A stretch of 64,000 nt of DNA from Curtobacterium sp. PhB115 (GCF_003752025.1 NZ_RJKR01000006.1:33459-97458), one strand, 5' to 3'; positions 24,000-33,035 are shown, counted from the stretch's first letter. A program made the numbers and translations. Notes: generated from the sequence alone by a model not told the origin.

Positions 24000-25327
24000 T
24001 ACGCGTCCTTCAGGAAGATCTCGACGACCGGCACGGCCACGTCCGGCCGCACGATCGGCAGCGTCAGGGTGAGGGTCCCCGCAGGCTGCCCGCCGAGGCC
24101 GGTGTTCTGCGCACGCGTCCCCGGCGGGATCTCGCGGTAGTGGATCTCCGACGCGTCGTGCAGCAGCTGCGCGTACGCGACCCGGCCGGCGAGGTCGGGC
24201 AGGTGCACGTGCTCGAACGGCCACGTGAACAGGTGCAGGTACAGCCGGTCACCGCGCTGCGTGTACACGGTGCCCGCCGGTGCCTGGAAGGCGGCCGGTC
24301 CGGCGCCGTACACCGAGCGGTCGTGCCGCCGCATCCACTCGCCGATGCCGTCGAGTGTCTGGCGGGAGACCCCGTCGAACTCGCCACGGCCGGTCGGCCC
24401 GATGTTGAGCAGCATGTTCCCGTTGTTCGAGACGCCGTCGACGAGCATCCGGACGAGCAGGTCGACGGACTTCAGGTTGAGGTTGTCGCGGTCGTAGCCC
24501 CACGAGCCGTTGAGGGTCTGGCAGGCCTCCCACGGGACCTGGACGCCGTCGACCTCCATCGGCTTGTCCGGCTGGTACTGCTCGGGGGTGACGATGTCGC
24601 CCGGCAGGTCGAGCCGGTCGTTCACGATGATGCCGGGCTGGAGCCGTCTGGTCAGTTCGAGCAGCTCCGACGATCCCCAGTCGTCACGGCCCTTGCCGCC
24701 CCAGATGTCCTCGTGGTCGTTGTCCCGGTACGAGAAGTCGTAGAACAGGTAGTCGATCTTGCCGTAGTCCGTCAGCAGCTCGGACACCTGGCCGTGCAGG
24801 TAGTCCCGGTAGCGGGCCATGTCCCGGCCCTCGTTGAGCGCCGCGATCGCCTCGGCGCCGTCGTCGCGTCGCGGGTGCACCCCGTCGATCGTGAAGTCCG
24901 GGTGGTGCCAGTCGATGAGCGAGTGGTAGAAACCGACGCGCAGCCCTTCGGCCCGGACGGCGTCGACGAACTCGCGCACGATGTCCCGGCCGAAGCGGGT
25001 GGCGGTGGACTTGTAGTCCGTCAGCTTCGAGTCCCAGAGCGCGAAGCCCTCGTGGTGCTTCGTCGTGAGCACCACGTACTTCATGCCGGCGGCACGTGCC
25101 CGTCGGGCCCAGTCGGTGGCGTCGAACAGGTCGGGGTCGAAGTGGTCGAAGTACTTCTGGTAGTCGGCGTCCGTGATCCGCTCGCGGTTCTTCACCCACT
25201 CGTGCCGTGCCGGCAGGGCGTAGAGCCCCCAGTGGATGAACATGCCGAACCGGTCGTGGCTGAACCACGCGGGCAGTCCGGTGGCGTCGGTCGCGGTCTG
25301 CGGCTCTGCAGGTGCGGTGATGGTCAT
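23999..25327 (-). CDS. alpha-L-fucosidase, GH29, cytoplasmic
   Basis: A 442-aa glycoside hydrolase family 29 enzyme. Signatures are WFSHDRFGMFIHWGLYALP (residues 21-39), MKYVVLTTKHHEGFALWDS (82-100), GFYHSLIDWHHPDF and LFYDFSY, where Asp197 is the probable nucleophile. NNGNMLLNIGPTGRGE near 335 closes the barrel, and a beta-sandwich tail follows. No signal peptide is present, so fucosylated glycans must be imported first, matching the sugar ABC transporter upstream. The enzyme releases L-fucose for the dehydrogenase, lactonase and dehydratase encoded around it. Confidence 0.95.
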   Translation of the reverse strand: MTITAPAEPQTATDATGLPAWFSHDRFGMFIHWGLYALPARHEWVKNRERITDADYQKYFDHFDPDLFDATDWARRARAAGMKYVVLTTKHHEGFALWDSKLTDYKSTATRFGRDIVREFVDAVRAEGLRVGFYHSLIDWHHPDFTIDGVHPRRDDGAEAIAALNEGRDMARYRDYLHGQVSELLTDYGKIDYLFYDFSYRDNDHEDIWGGKGRDDWGSSELLELTRRLQPGIIVNDRLDLPGDIVTPEQYQPDKPMEVDGVQVPWEACQTLNGSWGYDRDNLNLKSVDLLVRMLVDGVSNNGNMLLNIGPTGRGEFDGVSRQTLDGIGEWMRRHDRSVYGAGPAAFQAPAGTVYTQRGDRLYLHLFTWPFEHVHLPDLAGRVAYAQLLHDASEIHYREIPPGTRAQNTGLGGQPAGTLTLTLPIVRPDVAVPVVEIFLKDA

Positions 25328-25359
25328 GTGGCCAGTGTTCCTTTCAGAGAGGGGTGGTG

Positions 25360-26265
25360 TCACCGGCCGCCGAGGCCGCTGGTGACGATGCCCTTGACGA
25401 GGTGCTTCTGCAACAGGACGAGCAGGATCACGGTGGGCAGCATCGAGATCACCGACGCCGCCATCACGAGGTTCCACTCGGAGCCCTGCTGCCCGAAGAA
25501 CTGCTGCAGGCCGAGCGGGATGGTGCCGCGGGCCTCGACGTCGTTCACGATGACGAGGGGCCAGAGGAACGAGTTCCAGTACGAGATGAACGAGAACACC
25601 GCGAGGACGGCCATCGTCGGCCGGGCGAGCGGGAGCATCACCGAGAAGAAGGTCCGGACCGGTCCGGCTCCGTCGACACGTGCGGCGTCGTCGAGCTCCT
25701 GCGGCACGGTCAGGAAGAACTGCCGCACGAGGAACGCGCCGAGGGCCGTGAACGCCCACGGGATGATGAGCGCCTGGAAGGTGTCGACCCAGCCGAAGCC
25801 CTGCATCATCACGTACATCGGGATGACGAGGACGTCCTGCGGGATCATCAGCGTCGCGAGGAACAGGACGAACACCGTGTTCCGGCCTCGCCAGCGCAGG
25901 CGGGAGAACGCGTACCCGGACAGCACCGCAACCGCGACGTTGATCGCCGTGCCGGCCGCTGCGACGAACACGCCGTTCAGGATGAAGCGGGCGAACGGCA
26001 GGTACGTGAACGCCTGCGCGTAGTTGCCCCACTCGATGGACGAGCCCCACAGGGTCGGCGGGGTCGTGAAGACCTCGGCGGAGGGCTTCAGACTCGTCGC
26101 CACCATGTAGATGAGCGGTGAGACGAACAGCAGGGCCACGAGGCAGAGCAGCACGTAGCCGATCACGTGGCGGACACCGCCCGGACGCCGCGTGCGGGAG
26201 ACCGCCCGCGGGTTGACGGTCCGGTTCGCCGAGGTCGCGGGACGCACCCGTGTCAGCTCACTCAT
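25360..26265 (-). CDS. sugar ABC transporter permease, CUT1 MalG type
   Basis: A 301-aa membrane protein. The first TM follows a basic 30-residue N-terminus. The EAA loop ELDDAARVDGAGPVRTFFSVMLPLARP is near residue 195, and six TM segments are expected. The C-terminus KHLVKGIVTSGLGGR is a close match to the CUT1 consensus (G.T.GA.KG). It overlaps the other permease gene by 8 bp and pairs with it. No ATPase gene lies in the locus, so a shared MsiK-type ATPase encoded elsewhere is expected, as is usual for CUT1 systems of actinobacteria. Confidence 0.95.
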   Translation of the reverse strand: MSELTRVRPATSANRTVNPRAVSRTRRPGGVRHVIGYVLLCLVALLFVSPLIYMVATSLKPSAEVFTTPPTLWGSSIEWGNYAQAFTYLPFARFILNGVFVAAAGTAINVAVAVLSGYAFSRLRWRGRNTVFVLFLATLMIPQDVLVIPMYVMMQGFGWVDTFQALIIPWAFTALGAFLVRQFFLTVPQELDDAARVDGAGPVRTFFSVMLPLARPTMAVLAVFSFISYWNSFLWPLVIVNDVEARGTIPLGLQQFFGQQGSEWNLVMAASVISMLPTVILLVLLQKHLVKGIVTSGLGGR

Positions 26266-27232
26266 AGTGCACCCACCGCTTCTGTCCGAGGAACTGGATG
26301 GCCGTGATGCCGAGGATGATGACGAACAGCACCCAGGCGCCGGCCGACGCGAGTCCGAGCTGCTGCGTCTGGAAGCCCGTGTTGTAGATGTACTGCACGA
26401 GCGTCTCGGTCGAGGTGCCCGGGCCGCCCTTCGTCAGGACGAAGGGCTGAACGAACACCTGGAACGACGTGATGAGCGTCATCATCGTGGCGAAGAAGAT
26501 CGACGGCGAGATGAGCGGGAACTTGATCCGCCAGAACATCTGCCAGGCGTTCGCGCCGTCGAGCTGCGCGGCCTCGATCTGGTTCTCCGGCACCGAGTCG
26601 AGCGCCGCCGAGAAGATCAGCATGTTGTAGCCGAAGCCCTGCCAGACGCTCATCGCGACGACGGCGAGCATCGCCCAGTGGTCGTCGGCCAGGAAGTTCG
26701 GCGCGTGGACGCCGACGGTGGACTGCAGGGTCGCGTCGATGGCGCCGCCCGGCTGGTAGAGCATCCGCCAGACGACGACGTTCGCGACGATCGGCGTGAT
26801 GGTCGGGATGAAGAACAGCACGCGGAACACGTGGCGGTGCTGGATCTTCGGTGTCAGCCACGCGGCGAGTCCGAGGGACACCACGAGGTTGAGCGGGACG
26901 TAGAGCACCACGAACAGCACCGTGTTGAGCGTGACCGTCCGGAAGATCGGGTCGGAGAACAGCTTCGCGTAGTTGTCGAAGCCGGCGAAGGTGCGCTCGC
27001 CCAGCATCGGCCAGTTCATGAAGCTCACGACGAGCGAGGCGACGATCGGGAACGCCGTGAAGACGACGAGGCCGATCGAGTGCGGCGCGGCGAAGGCGGC
27101 GCCCCACCAGGAGCGACGGCCGAGGGCACCGTCGGTGCCGCCGCCCTTCCGGCGCGGGGCCGCGCCGGTGGCGACAGCCACCGCTGGTGCGGCCACGGCC
27201 GCGGCAGCGGGTGGGTCCTGGATGGTGGTCAT
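26258..27232 (-). CDS. sugar ABC transporter permease, CUT1 MalF type
   Basis: A 324-aa permease. After an Ala-rich N-terminus the first TM contains IGLVVFTAFPIVASLVVSF. The EAA loop (ENQIEAAQLDGANAWQMFWRIKFPLISP) is near residue 218. The late KGGPGTSTETLVQYIYNTGF segment is typical of CUT1 MalF-type subunits. It forms the heterodimeric channel with the downstream permease for import of a fucosylated sugar or glycan fragment. Confidence 0.95.
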   Translation of the reverse strand: MTTIQDPPAAAAVAAPAVAVATGAAPRRKGGGTDGALGRRSWWGAAFAAPHSIGLVVFTAFPIVASLVVSFMNWPMLGERTFAGFDNYAKLFSDPIFRTVTLNTVLFVVLYVPLNLVVSLGLAAWLTPKIQHRHVFRVLFFIPTITPIVANVVVWRMLYQPGGAIDATLQSTVGVHAPNFLADDHWAMLAVVAMSVWQGFGYNMLIFSAALDSVPENQIEAAQLDGANAWQMFWRIKFPLISPSIFFATMMTLITSFQVFVQPFVLTKGGPGTSTETLVQYIYNTGFQTQQLGLASAGAWVLFVIILGITAIQFLGQKRWVHYE

Positions 27233-27279
27233 GCGACGACCTCCTCGTCGTTCGCGCGGTCCTGAACAGGGGAAGAACC

Positions 27280-27321
27280 GGACTGGAGGCGCGGGGCGGG
27301 GTCGACCCGCGCCTCCAGTCC
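27280..27321. repeat. GGAGGC-family palindrome, full copy inside the fucose operon
   Basis: GGACTGGAGGCGCGG / CGCGCCTCCAGTCC arms around GGCGGGGTCGACC, located in the gap between the binding-protein gene and the first permease gene. A hairpin here could reduce read-through or stabilise the upstream mRNA, so that more binding protein than permease is made. Confidence 0.88.
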
Positions 27322-27339
27322 GTCAGGTGGTGACGCTGG

Positions 27340-28575
27340 TCACTCCGAACCGAGCTGGCTCGCGATGGAGGACATCGTGTCCTTGCCGGAGGTCTGCCCG
27401 TTCACCGCCTGCAGGGCGTACTGGGCGAAGAGCTGGTTCAGCTGGTCGCTCTTCTTGTTGCCCGGCAGCGGGGTGGCCTTGTCCAGCGCGGCCTTCAGCG
27501 AGTCCTCGACCCCGTCGATACCGGCGTTGTCGTACCAGGTCTGCTGCGCGGCGGTCCGTGCCGGGAAGGCGCGACCCTGCTCCGCCAGCGAGGTGAGCGT
27601 GGCCTCGTTGGTCATCGTCTGGATGGCCTTGAACGCCTGCTCCGGGTACTTGCACTGCTTCGAGATGCCGAACCCGGACCCGGCCGCGAACGAACTCGGG
27701 CCGTCGGTGCCCGAGGGGATCGTGGTGATCCCGAGGTCGAACTTCACCTTCGCCTTCTGGCTGATGATCGACCAGGGCCCGTCGCTGTACATCGCGACGT
27801 CGCCGGAGACGAACGCGTTGTCGTCGGCGGAGGCGTCGTTGCTGGCCTGGGTGATGTAGCCCTTCTCCACCAGCCCGGAGAGCCAGTCGAGCCCGTCGGC
27901 GAACTCCGTGTTCGTCGCGTCGAGCTTCCCGTCGGCGTCGATCACACGACCGCCGTCGTAGCCGAGGATCATCGACTCGAGCGGGATGTCCTCGACGCTC
28001 GTGCCCCAGATCGGGGTGCCCGCTGCCTTGAGCTGCTTCGCGGCGTCCTCGAACTCGTCCACGGTCCAGCCGGGCTTCGGCTCGTCGACTCCTGCCTTCT
28101 GGAAGATGTCCTTGTTGTAGAACATGACCATGGGGCCGGTGTCGTACGGCAGTCCGTAGAGCTTGCCGTCGACCTTCATGCCGTCGAGACCGGTCTGGTC
28201 GTACTCGCTGAGGTCGAGTCCGGCCTTCTCCGCCATGTCGTCGATCGGGACGAGGACGTCGGTGTAGTTCGCCGCGCGGAGCGACTGGATGCTCACGATG
28301 CACGGAGCGGTGCCCGTCGAGAGCTGCGTGCGGAGCTTCGTCCAGTAGTCGTTGAACGGCGAGCCCTGGATCGTGACGTCGACCTCGTCGTCCGTCTGAA
28401 CGGTGTCGGCCACCTTCTGCCAGGCGGCCTTGTCCTCTTTCCCGGAGATCCACATGGCCCAGGTCAGGGCGTCCTTGGACTGTCCGTCACTGGCACTGCT
28501 GCCACCGGAACAGCCGGTGAGCACGAGCGCGGCAGCTGCTGCTGCCGCGAGCCCGGCGATGAGTCGTCGTTGCAT
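27340..28575 (-). CDS. sugar ABC transporter substrate-binding lipoprotein (CUT1)
   Basis: A 411-aa extracellular solute-binding protein, family 1. The signal peptide ends in the lipobox LTGC (Cys at residue 22) and is followed by a Ser/Gly linker. Typical segments are LTWAMWISGKEDKAAWQKV, LRTQLSTGTAPCIVSIQSL, KLYGLPYDTGPMVMFYNKDIF and AMYSDGPW. Along with the two permeases it forms the importer. The family, location and fucosidase neighbour suggest a fucosylated oligosaccharide as ligand. Confidence 0.94.
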   Translation of the reverse strand: MQRRLIAGLAAAAAAALVLTGCSGGSSASDGQSKDALTWAMWISGKEDKAAWQKVADTVQTDDEVDVTIQGSPFNDYWTKLRTQLSTGTAPCIVSIQSLRAANYTDVLVPIDDMAEKAGLDLSEYDQTGLDGMKVDGKLYGLPYDTGPMVMFYNKDIFQKAGVDEPKPGWTVDEFEDAAKQLKAAGTPIWGTSVEDIPLESMILGYDGGRVIDADGKLDATNTEFADGLDWLSGLVEKGYITQASNDASADDNAFVSGDVAMYSDGPWSIISQKAKVKFDLGITTIPSGTDGPSSFAAGSGFGISKQCKYPEQAFKAIQTMTNEATLTSLAEQGRAFPARTAAQQTWYDNAGIDGVEDSLKAALDKATPLPGNKKSDQLNQLFAQYALQAVNGQTSGKDTMSSIASQLGSE

Positions 28576-28625
28576 CGGTGTCTCCACTTCGTCGTGGTGA
28601 TGGGGTGATGGGAGGTGCGGGGTGG

Positions 28626-29960
28626 TCAGGCGACGCGGACCGCGTCGGGGATCGACTCGGCGGCGACGACCCAGGCGGGTCCGTCGGGGAACGAGTACGT
28701 GTCGAGGGACCCGGCGAGCATCTCCGTGCCGGCCCCGGGGGCGGTCGGCGGCCAGTACCGGCCGTCGTGGACGTCGACCGGGGTCACGAAGTGCTCGTGC
28801 AGGTGGTCGACGAACTCGATGCAGCGGGAGTCGACCTCGCCGGTCAGGGCGACCGCGTCGAACATCGACAGGTGCTGCACCGCCTCGCACAAGCCGACCC
28901 CACCGGCGTGCGGGCAGACCCGGACGCCGTGCTTCGCGGCGAGGAGCAGGATCGCGAGGTTCTCGTTGACCCCGGCGACCCGGGTGGCGTCGATCTGGAG
29001 CACCGACATCGACCCGGCCTGGATCAGCTGCTTCGCGATGACGCGGTTCGCCATGTGCTCCCCCGTCGCGACCGGGATCGGGGCGATCCGCCGGGCGATC
29101 TCGGCGTGGGCGAGGATGTCGTCCGGGCTCGTCGGCTCCTCGACCCAGGCGATGTCGAACGGGCGCAGCCGCTCGATCCACGCGACGGCCTCGTCGAGGT
29201 CCCAGCGCTGGTTCGCGTCGATCGCGATCCGGATGTCGGGGCCGACGGTGGCCCGCGCGATGCCCATCCGGCGGACGTCCTCGTCGACGTCGCCGCCGAC
29301 CTTGAGCTTGATCTGCGCGAACCCCTCGTCGACCGCCTCGCGGCACAGGCGCGCCAGCTTCTCGTCGTCGTAGCCGAGCCAGCCGGGGGTGGTCGTGTAG
29401 GCGGGGTAGCCGTGTGCTTCGAGACGGCGCTTCCGCTCGGCACGGAACGGTTCGGCGGCGCGGAACAGCTCGAGCGCCTCGGCCGGGGTGATCGCGTCGG
29501 TGAGGTACCGGAAGTCCACCAGGTCGACGAGTTCCTCGGGGCTGAGGTCGGCCAGCAGCGCCCAGAGCGGCTGTCCGGCGCGCTTCGCCCGGAGGTCCCA
29601 GAGCGCGTTCACCACGGCGCCGATGGCCATGTGCATGACGCCCTTCTCCGGCCCGAGCCAGCGGAGCTGCGAGTCGTGCACGAGTGCGCGCCAGGTGCCG
29701 CCCATGTCGGCGAGGAGCTGTTCGGCATCGGCGCCGAGCACGTGGTCACGGAGGGCGGCGATCGCGGACTCCTGCACCTCGTTGCCGCGGCCGATCGTGA
29801 AGACGAAGGCGGTGCCGACGTGGCCGTCCAGGGCATCGGTGGTGATCTCGACGTAGGCGGCGGAGTAGTCGGGAGCGGGGTTCATCGCGTCGGAACCGTC
29901 GTGTTCCCGCGAGGTGGGGAACCGGATGTCCCGGACGTGCAACCCGGTGATGCGACTCAT
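28626..29960 (-). CDS. L-fuconate dehydratase (enolase superfamily)
   Basis: A 444-aa mandelate racemase/enolase-superfamily enzyme. Catalytic residues are all visible: IKLKVGG (Lys218, Lys220), DANQRW (Asp248, Asn250), EEP (Glu274), GEHMANR (Glu301) and PHAGGVGL (His351). From memory, this numbering coincides with the well-studied Xanthomonas L-fuconate dehydratase, in which Lys220 and His351 are the acid/base residues. It removes water from L-fuconate to give 2-keto-3-deoxy-L-fuconate. It is the promoter-proximal gene of the seven-gene minus-strand operon. Confidence 0.93.
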   Translation of the reverse strand: MSRITGLHVRDIRFPTSREHDGSDAMNPAPDYSAAYVEITTDALDGHVGTAFVFTIGRGNEVQESAIAALRDHVLGADAEQLLADMGGTWRALVHDSQLRWLGPEKGVMHMAIGAVVNALWDLRAKRAGQPLWALLADLSPEELVDLVDFRYLTDAITPAEALELFRAAEPFRAERKRRLEAHGYPAYTTTPGWLGYDDEKLARLCREAVDEGFAQIKLKVGGDVDEDVRRMGIARATVGPDIRIAIDANQRWDLDEAVAWIERLRPFDIAWVEEPTSPDDILAHAEIARRIAPIPVATGEHMANRVIAKQLIQAGSMSVLQIDATRVAGVNENLAILLLAAKHGVRVCPHAGGVGLCEAVQHLSMFDAVALTGEVDSRCIEFVDHLHEHFVTPVDVHDGRYWPPTAPGAGTEMLAGSLDTYSFPDGPAWVVAAESIPDAVRVA

Positions 29961-29970
29961 CGTGTCTCCT

Positions 29971-30031
29971 GACCGAACGGTCGCCGTCGACCGAACGGTG
30001 CAATCAAAACATCCGATGTCTCCGACGTCAA
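29971..30031 (-). promoter_or_regulatory. fucose operon promoter and operator, site 3
   Basis: On the minus strand, TTGACG (30026-30031), a 17-nt spacer and TTTGAT (30003-30008). The spacer contains a perfect palindrome ACATC-C-GATGT (30009-30019), matching the boxes at 18834 and 19709. Downstream, in the leader, two copies of GACCGAACGGT (29971-29981, 29989-29999) lie 18 bp apart. They may bind a second regulator. Confidence 0.82.
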
Positions 30032-30130
30032 GAGAACTCTTCGTCACGTTCTGGTGTCGAACGGGGCCGAGTCGTCGGATGGCTGGCTGAATCGTGCCCG
30101 CCCGTCCGTGGTCGCGCCCACCGCACGAGG

Positions 30131-30199
30131 CGAGTTTTCGGGGTCAGCGACAGTTCTCGTTCGCCGCGCCCCGTGAACTGTCGCTCAGCGCGAGACTCG
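30131..30199. repeat. long inverted repeat, GCTCAGCGACAG family, copy 2
   Basis: Two arms, 30131-30159 and 30172-30199, each contain AGCGACAGTTC or its complement GAACTGTCGCT. It resembles the palindrome at 18740-18798 and lies at the far side of the fucose locus. It follows the 3' end of the TetR gene at 30219. Confidence 0.85.
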
Positions 30200-30218
30200 G
30201 GGCGCTGCCACGCGGCCC

Positions 30219-30803
30219 TCAGACGGTGGCGAGCCGCCCCATCTCGGCGACCACGCCGCGGAGCCGATCGGCCAGCTCGTCACGGGAGCCGTCCGCGAAG
30301 CGGTGGGCGGCCTCGATCACGGCGGCCATCACGAGGGTCACCGCGGTCCGGGCCGAGTCGGCGTCGGTGCGCTCGGCTGCGACGGCGAACACCGCGAGGC
30401 GTGCGGTCGCCATCCACTGCAGCATCGTCGGCACCATCTCGGGCCGGGCCTGCACGAGGGCCTTCATCCGACGTCGGTCCGCCGGCAGGGTCACGGTCTG
30501 CGCCACGAGCTCGCACAGGTCGGACACCAGCGGACCGTCGGCGTCGAGGAACGCCTGCCGCGCCGCGTCCGGGACCGTCGTGCCGGGGAGCCCGAGAGCA
30601 GCGTCGCCCTTCGAGGGGAAGTAGTTGAAGAACGTGCGGGAGGAGACGCCGGCGTCGGCGCAGATCTCCTCGACCGTGACACCGGCGAGGCCACGCTCGG
30701 ACACGTGGGCGAGGGCGGCCTCGTGGATGGACTGCCAGGTCCGTTGCTTCTTGCGCTCACGGAGGCCGCTGTCTCCGGTCGGGTGCGCTTCGGTGGTGCT
30801 CAC
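30219..30803 (-). CDS. TetR-family regulator, probably controls the upstream MFS exporter
   Basis: A 194-aa TetR regulator. The N-terminal HTH (about residues 18-66) contains GLAGVTVEEICADAGVSSRTFFNYFPSKGDAAL, typical of the TetR subgroup with the SSRTFFNYF recognition helix. The C-terminal ligand domain is unspecific. It lies directly downstream of the exporter gene on the same strand, separated by a strong hairpin. It is the best candidate for binding the palindromes at 33036-33086. Confidence 0.92.
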   Translation of the reverse strand: MSTTEAHPTGDSGLRERKKQRTWQSIHEAALAHVSERGLAGVTVEEICADAGVSSRTFFNYFPSKGDAALGLPGTTVPDAARQAFLDADGPLVSDLCELVAQTVTLPADRRRMKALVQARPEMVPTMLQWMATARLAVFAVAAERTDADSARTAVTLVMAAVIEAAHRFADGSRDELADRLRGVVAEMGRLATV

Positions 30804-30823
30804 AGGTGCTCCTGGTGCGGGTC

Positions 30824-30853
30824 GGGGCCTCCCGTCGCGAGACGGGAGGCCCC
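30824..30853. terminator. 13-bp perfect hairpin between exporter and tetR genes
   Basis: GGGGCCTCCCGTC-GCGA-GACGGGAGGCCCC: a perfect stem with a GCGA (GNRA) loop. It may attenuate transcription from the exporter into tetR. The GGGAGGC core ties it to the dispersed repeat family. Confidence 0.75.
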
Positions 30854-30867
30854 TGGTTGGCCGGGTC

Positions 30868-32925
30868 CTACGCGCGGTGGCGCTGGACGGGGATCGAGCC
30901 GGTGACCGGTGCGGTGGGCGAGCCCATCGTGTCGGCGGCCTTGACCGCCTGCACCTCGAGGTCGTCGGCGGTGCCGGCGTTGTCCGCCTGCTCCTGCAGG
31001 GCCGAGCTCTTGCGGAGCGGCGGCGCCTTGAAGAACCAGCTCAGGACGAAGGCGAGCAGGATCACCGCGAAGCCGACCCAGTACACGGTCACGGCCGAGG
31101 CGTTGAAGCCGGTCATGAAGGGCTTCGTGAGCGCCGGGTCCGCACCGTTCAGGTACGACGTGTCGCTGGTCGACGCGCTGGAGCTCGACGACGTGCTGCT
31201 GTCCGCCTTGTCCATCTGCTTCGAGATGGTCGGCGCGAGGTCGTTCACCCAGTAGGTGCGCTGGGCCTCGTTCGACCAGTCGACGACGAGCTTGCCGTCC
31301 TGGACGCTGGCGTGCGCCTTGTCGGCAGCCGCCGTGAGCGCCTGCTGCTGCACCGCTTCGGGAGCGCCGGCCGTGGCCGCCGTCACCTTCGCGGTCGCGG
31401 CGTCGAGACCGGCCTGCACCTGCTGCTCGACCGGCGTGACGATCGGGGTCCAGATCTGGTCCATGACGCCCTGGTTCGCCTTCGCCGTGGCGACGGTCGG
31501 GTTGAGCGCCGCGTCGAGCGCGCCGGTCAGGTTCTGCTTGTCCGCCGTGGCGTGCAGGATGTTCGCCGGCATGATCGAGAACAGGACCGACAACAGCACC
31601 GCGGTGCCGAGCGTCCCACCGATCTGGCGGAAGAACGTCGCCGAGCTCGTCGCCACCCCCATGTCACGCGGCTGGACCGAGTTCTGCGAGGCGAGGGTGA
31701 TGCTCTGCATGAGCTGGCCGAGGCCGAGTCCGATCAGGAACATGCCGATCATCAGGAACCAGAGCGGCTTGTCGATCGTCATGAACGTCAGGACGACGTA
31801 GCCGATCGAGACCAGGGCCGTGCCGATCACCGGGAAGATCCGGTAGCGGCCGGTGCGTGCGACGATCTGCCCCGACGCGATCGAGGCGATCATGAGTCCA
31901 CCGATCATCGGCAGGGTCGCGAAGCCGGACTCCGTCGGGGTCAGGCCCGTCACGATCTGCAGGTACAGCGGGATGGTCAGCATGGCGCCGAACATCGCGA
32001 AGCCGACGAGGAACCCGAGGATCGTGGCCATCGAGAAGGTGCCCGAGCGGAAGAGCTTGAGCGGGATGATCGCGTCGTCCTTCATGAGCGTCTCGATCAC
32101 GAGGAACGCGACGAGGCCGAGGGCGCCGATCACGTAGCAGGCGATGGCGCCGGCCGAACCCCAGCCCCAGGTACGGCCCTGTTCGGCCACGAGCAGGAGC
32201 GGGACGAGGGTCGCGATGACCGAGGTGGCGCCCCACCAGTCGATGCGCGGCTTCGCCTTGGCGTCGCCGAACTTCGGCAGGTGCAGGAAGGCGATGACCA
32301 TGAGGAGCGCGGCGACGCCGATCGGCACGTTGATCAGGAAGACCCAGCGCCAGCCGGTCACTCCGAGGATGGTGCTCGCGCCGGCGAACAGGCCGCCGAT
32401 GAGCGGGCCGATGACCGAGGAGATGCCGAAGACCGCGAGGAAGTAGCCCTGGTACTTGGCGCGCTCACGAGGGGCGAGGATGTCGCCCATGATCGCGAGC
32501 GGCAGCGACATCAGCGCACCGGCACCGATGCCCTGGAAGGCGCGGAAGGCGGCGAGCATGATCATCGACGTCGACATGGTCGAGAGCAGCGAGCCGAGGA
32601 TGAACACCGCGATGCCGAAGATGTACAGCGGCCGGCGACCGAAGACGTCGGAGAGCTTGCCGTAGATCGGGGTGGTGATGGTCGACGCGATCAGGTACGC
32701 GGTGGTGACCCAGGCCTGCTGGTCGAGACCGTGCAGGTCGTCGCCGATCGTGCGGATCGCGGTACCGACGATCGTCTGGTCGAGCGACGACAGGAACATC
32801 CCGGCCATCAGGCCGTAGATGACGAGGAGGATCTGGCGGTGCGACATGATCGGCTTCCCCGGCGTGTTCGCCGGTGATGCCTGTCGTCCGCGCGACACCT
32901 CGACGGGTGCGGTTGCAGTAGACAT
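30868..32925 (-). CDS. MFS multidrug exporter (DHA2, 14 TM) with large extracytoplasmic insert
   Basis: A 685-aa exporter. The DHA2 marks are MFLSSLDQTIVGTAIRTI (TM1), WVTTAYLIASTITTPIYGKLSDVFGRRPLY (motif A) and FQGIGAGALMSLP (motif C-like region near 130). Between the next-to-last and last TM (about residues 455-605) is a 150-residue hydrophilic, Ala/Gln/Ser-rich insert, seen in a subset of actinobacterial drug exporters. The C-terminal tail is long and charged. Its promoter carries TetR-like palindromes. The exported compound is unknown. Confidence 0.92.
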   Translation of the reverse strand: MSTATAPVEVSRGRQASPANTPGKPIMSHRQILLVIYGLMAGMFLSSLDQTIVGTAIRTIGDDLHGLDQQAWVTTAYLIASTITTPIYGKLSDVFGRRPLYIFGIAVFILGSLLSTMSTSMIMLAAFRAFQGIGAGALMSLPLAIMGDILAPRERAKYQGYFLAVFGISSVIGPLIGGLFAGASTILGVTGWRWVFLINVPIGVAALLMVIAFLHLPKFGDAKAKPRIDWWGATSVIATLVPLLLVAEQGRTWGWGSAGAIACYVIGALGLVAFLVIETLMKDDAIIPLKLFRSGTFSMATILGFLVGFAMFGAMLTIPLYLQIVTGLTPTESGFATLPMIGGLMIASIASGQIVARTGRYRIFPVIGTALVSIGYVVLTFMTIDKPLWFLMIGMFLIGLGLGQLMQSITLASQNSVQPRDMGVATSSATFFRQIGGTLGTAVLLSVLFSIMPANILHATADKQNLTGALDAALNPTVATAKANQGVMDQIWTPIVTPVEQQVQAGLDAATAKVTAATAGAPEAVQQQALTAAADKAHASVQDGKLVVDWSNEAQRTYWVNDLAPTISKQMDKADSSTSSSSSASTSDTSYLNGADPALTKPFMTGFNASAVTVYWVGFAVILLAFVLSWFFKAPPLRKSSALQEQADNAGTADDLEVQAVKAADTMGSPTAPVTGSIPVQRHRA

Positions 32926-33035
32926 GCGGGTCCTTCAGGGGTGCGTGTGGTGGTCGTCCGTGCGTGGTGCGGGGCGCTGTCCGGGGAGCAAGGGACGCCG
33001 GAGCGTGCTGGCGGGCCGCGAGCGGCGGGTCAACC

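Noticed and set aside
18863..30803. Transposase or integrase marking the fucose locus as an island
   Set aside because: No recombinase gene or tRNA attachment duplication is seen at either edge. Only palindromic repeats flank the locus.
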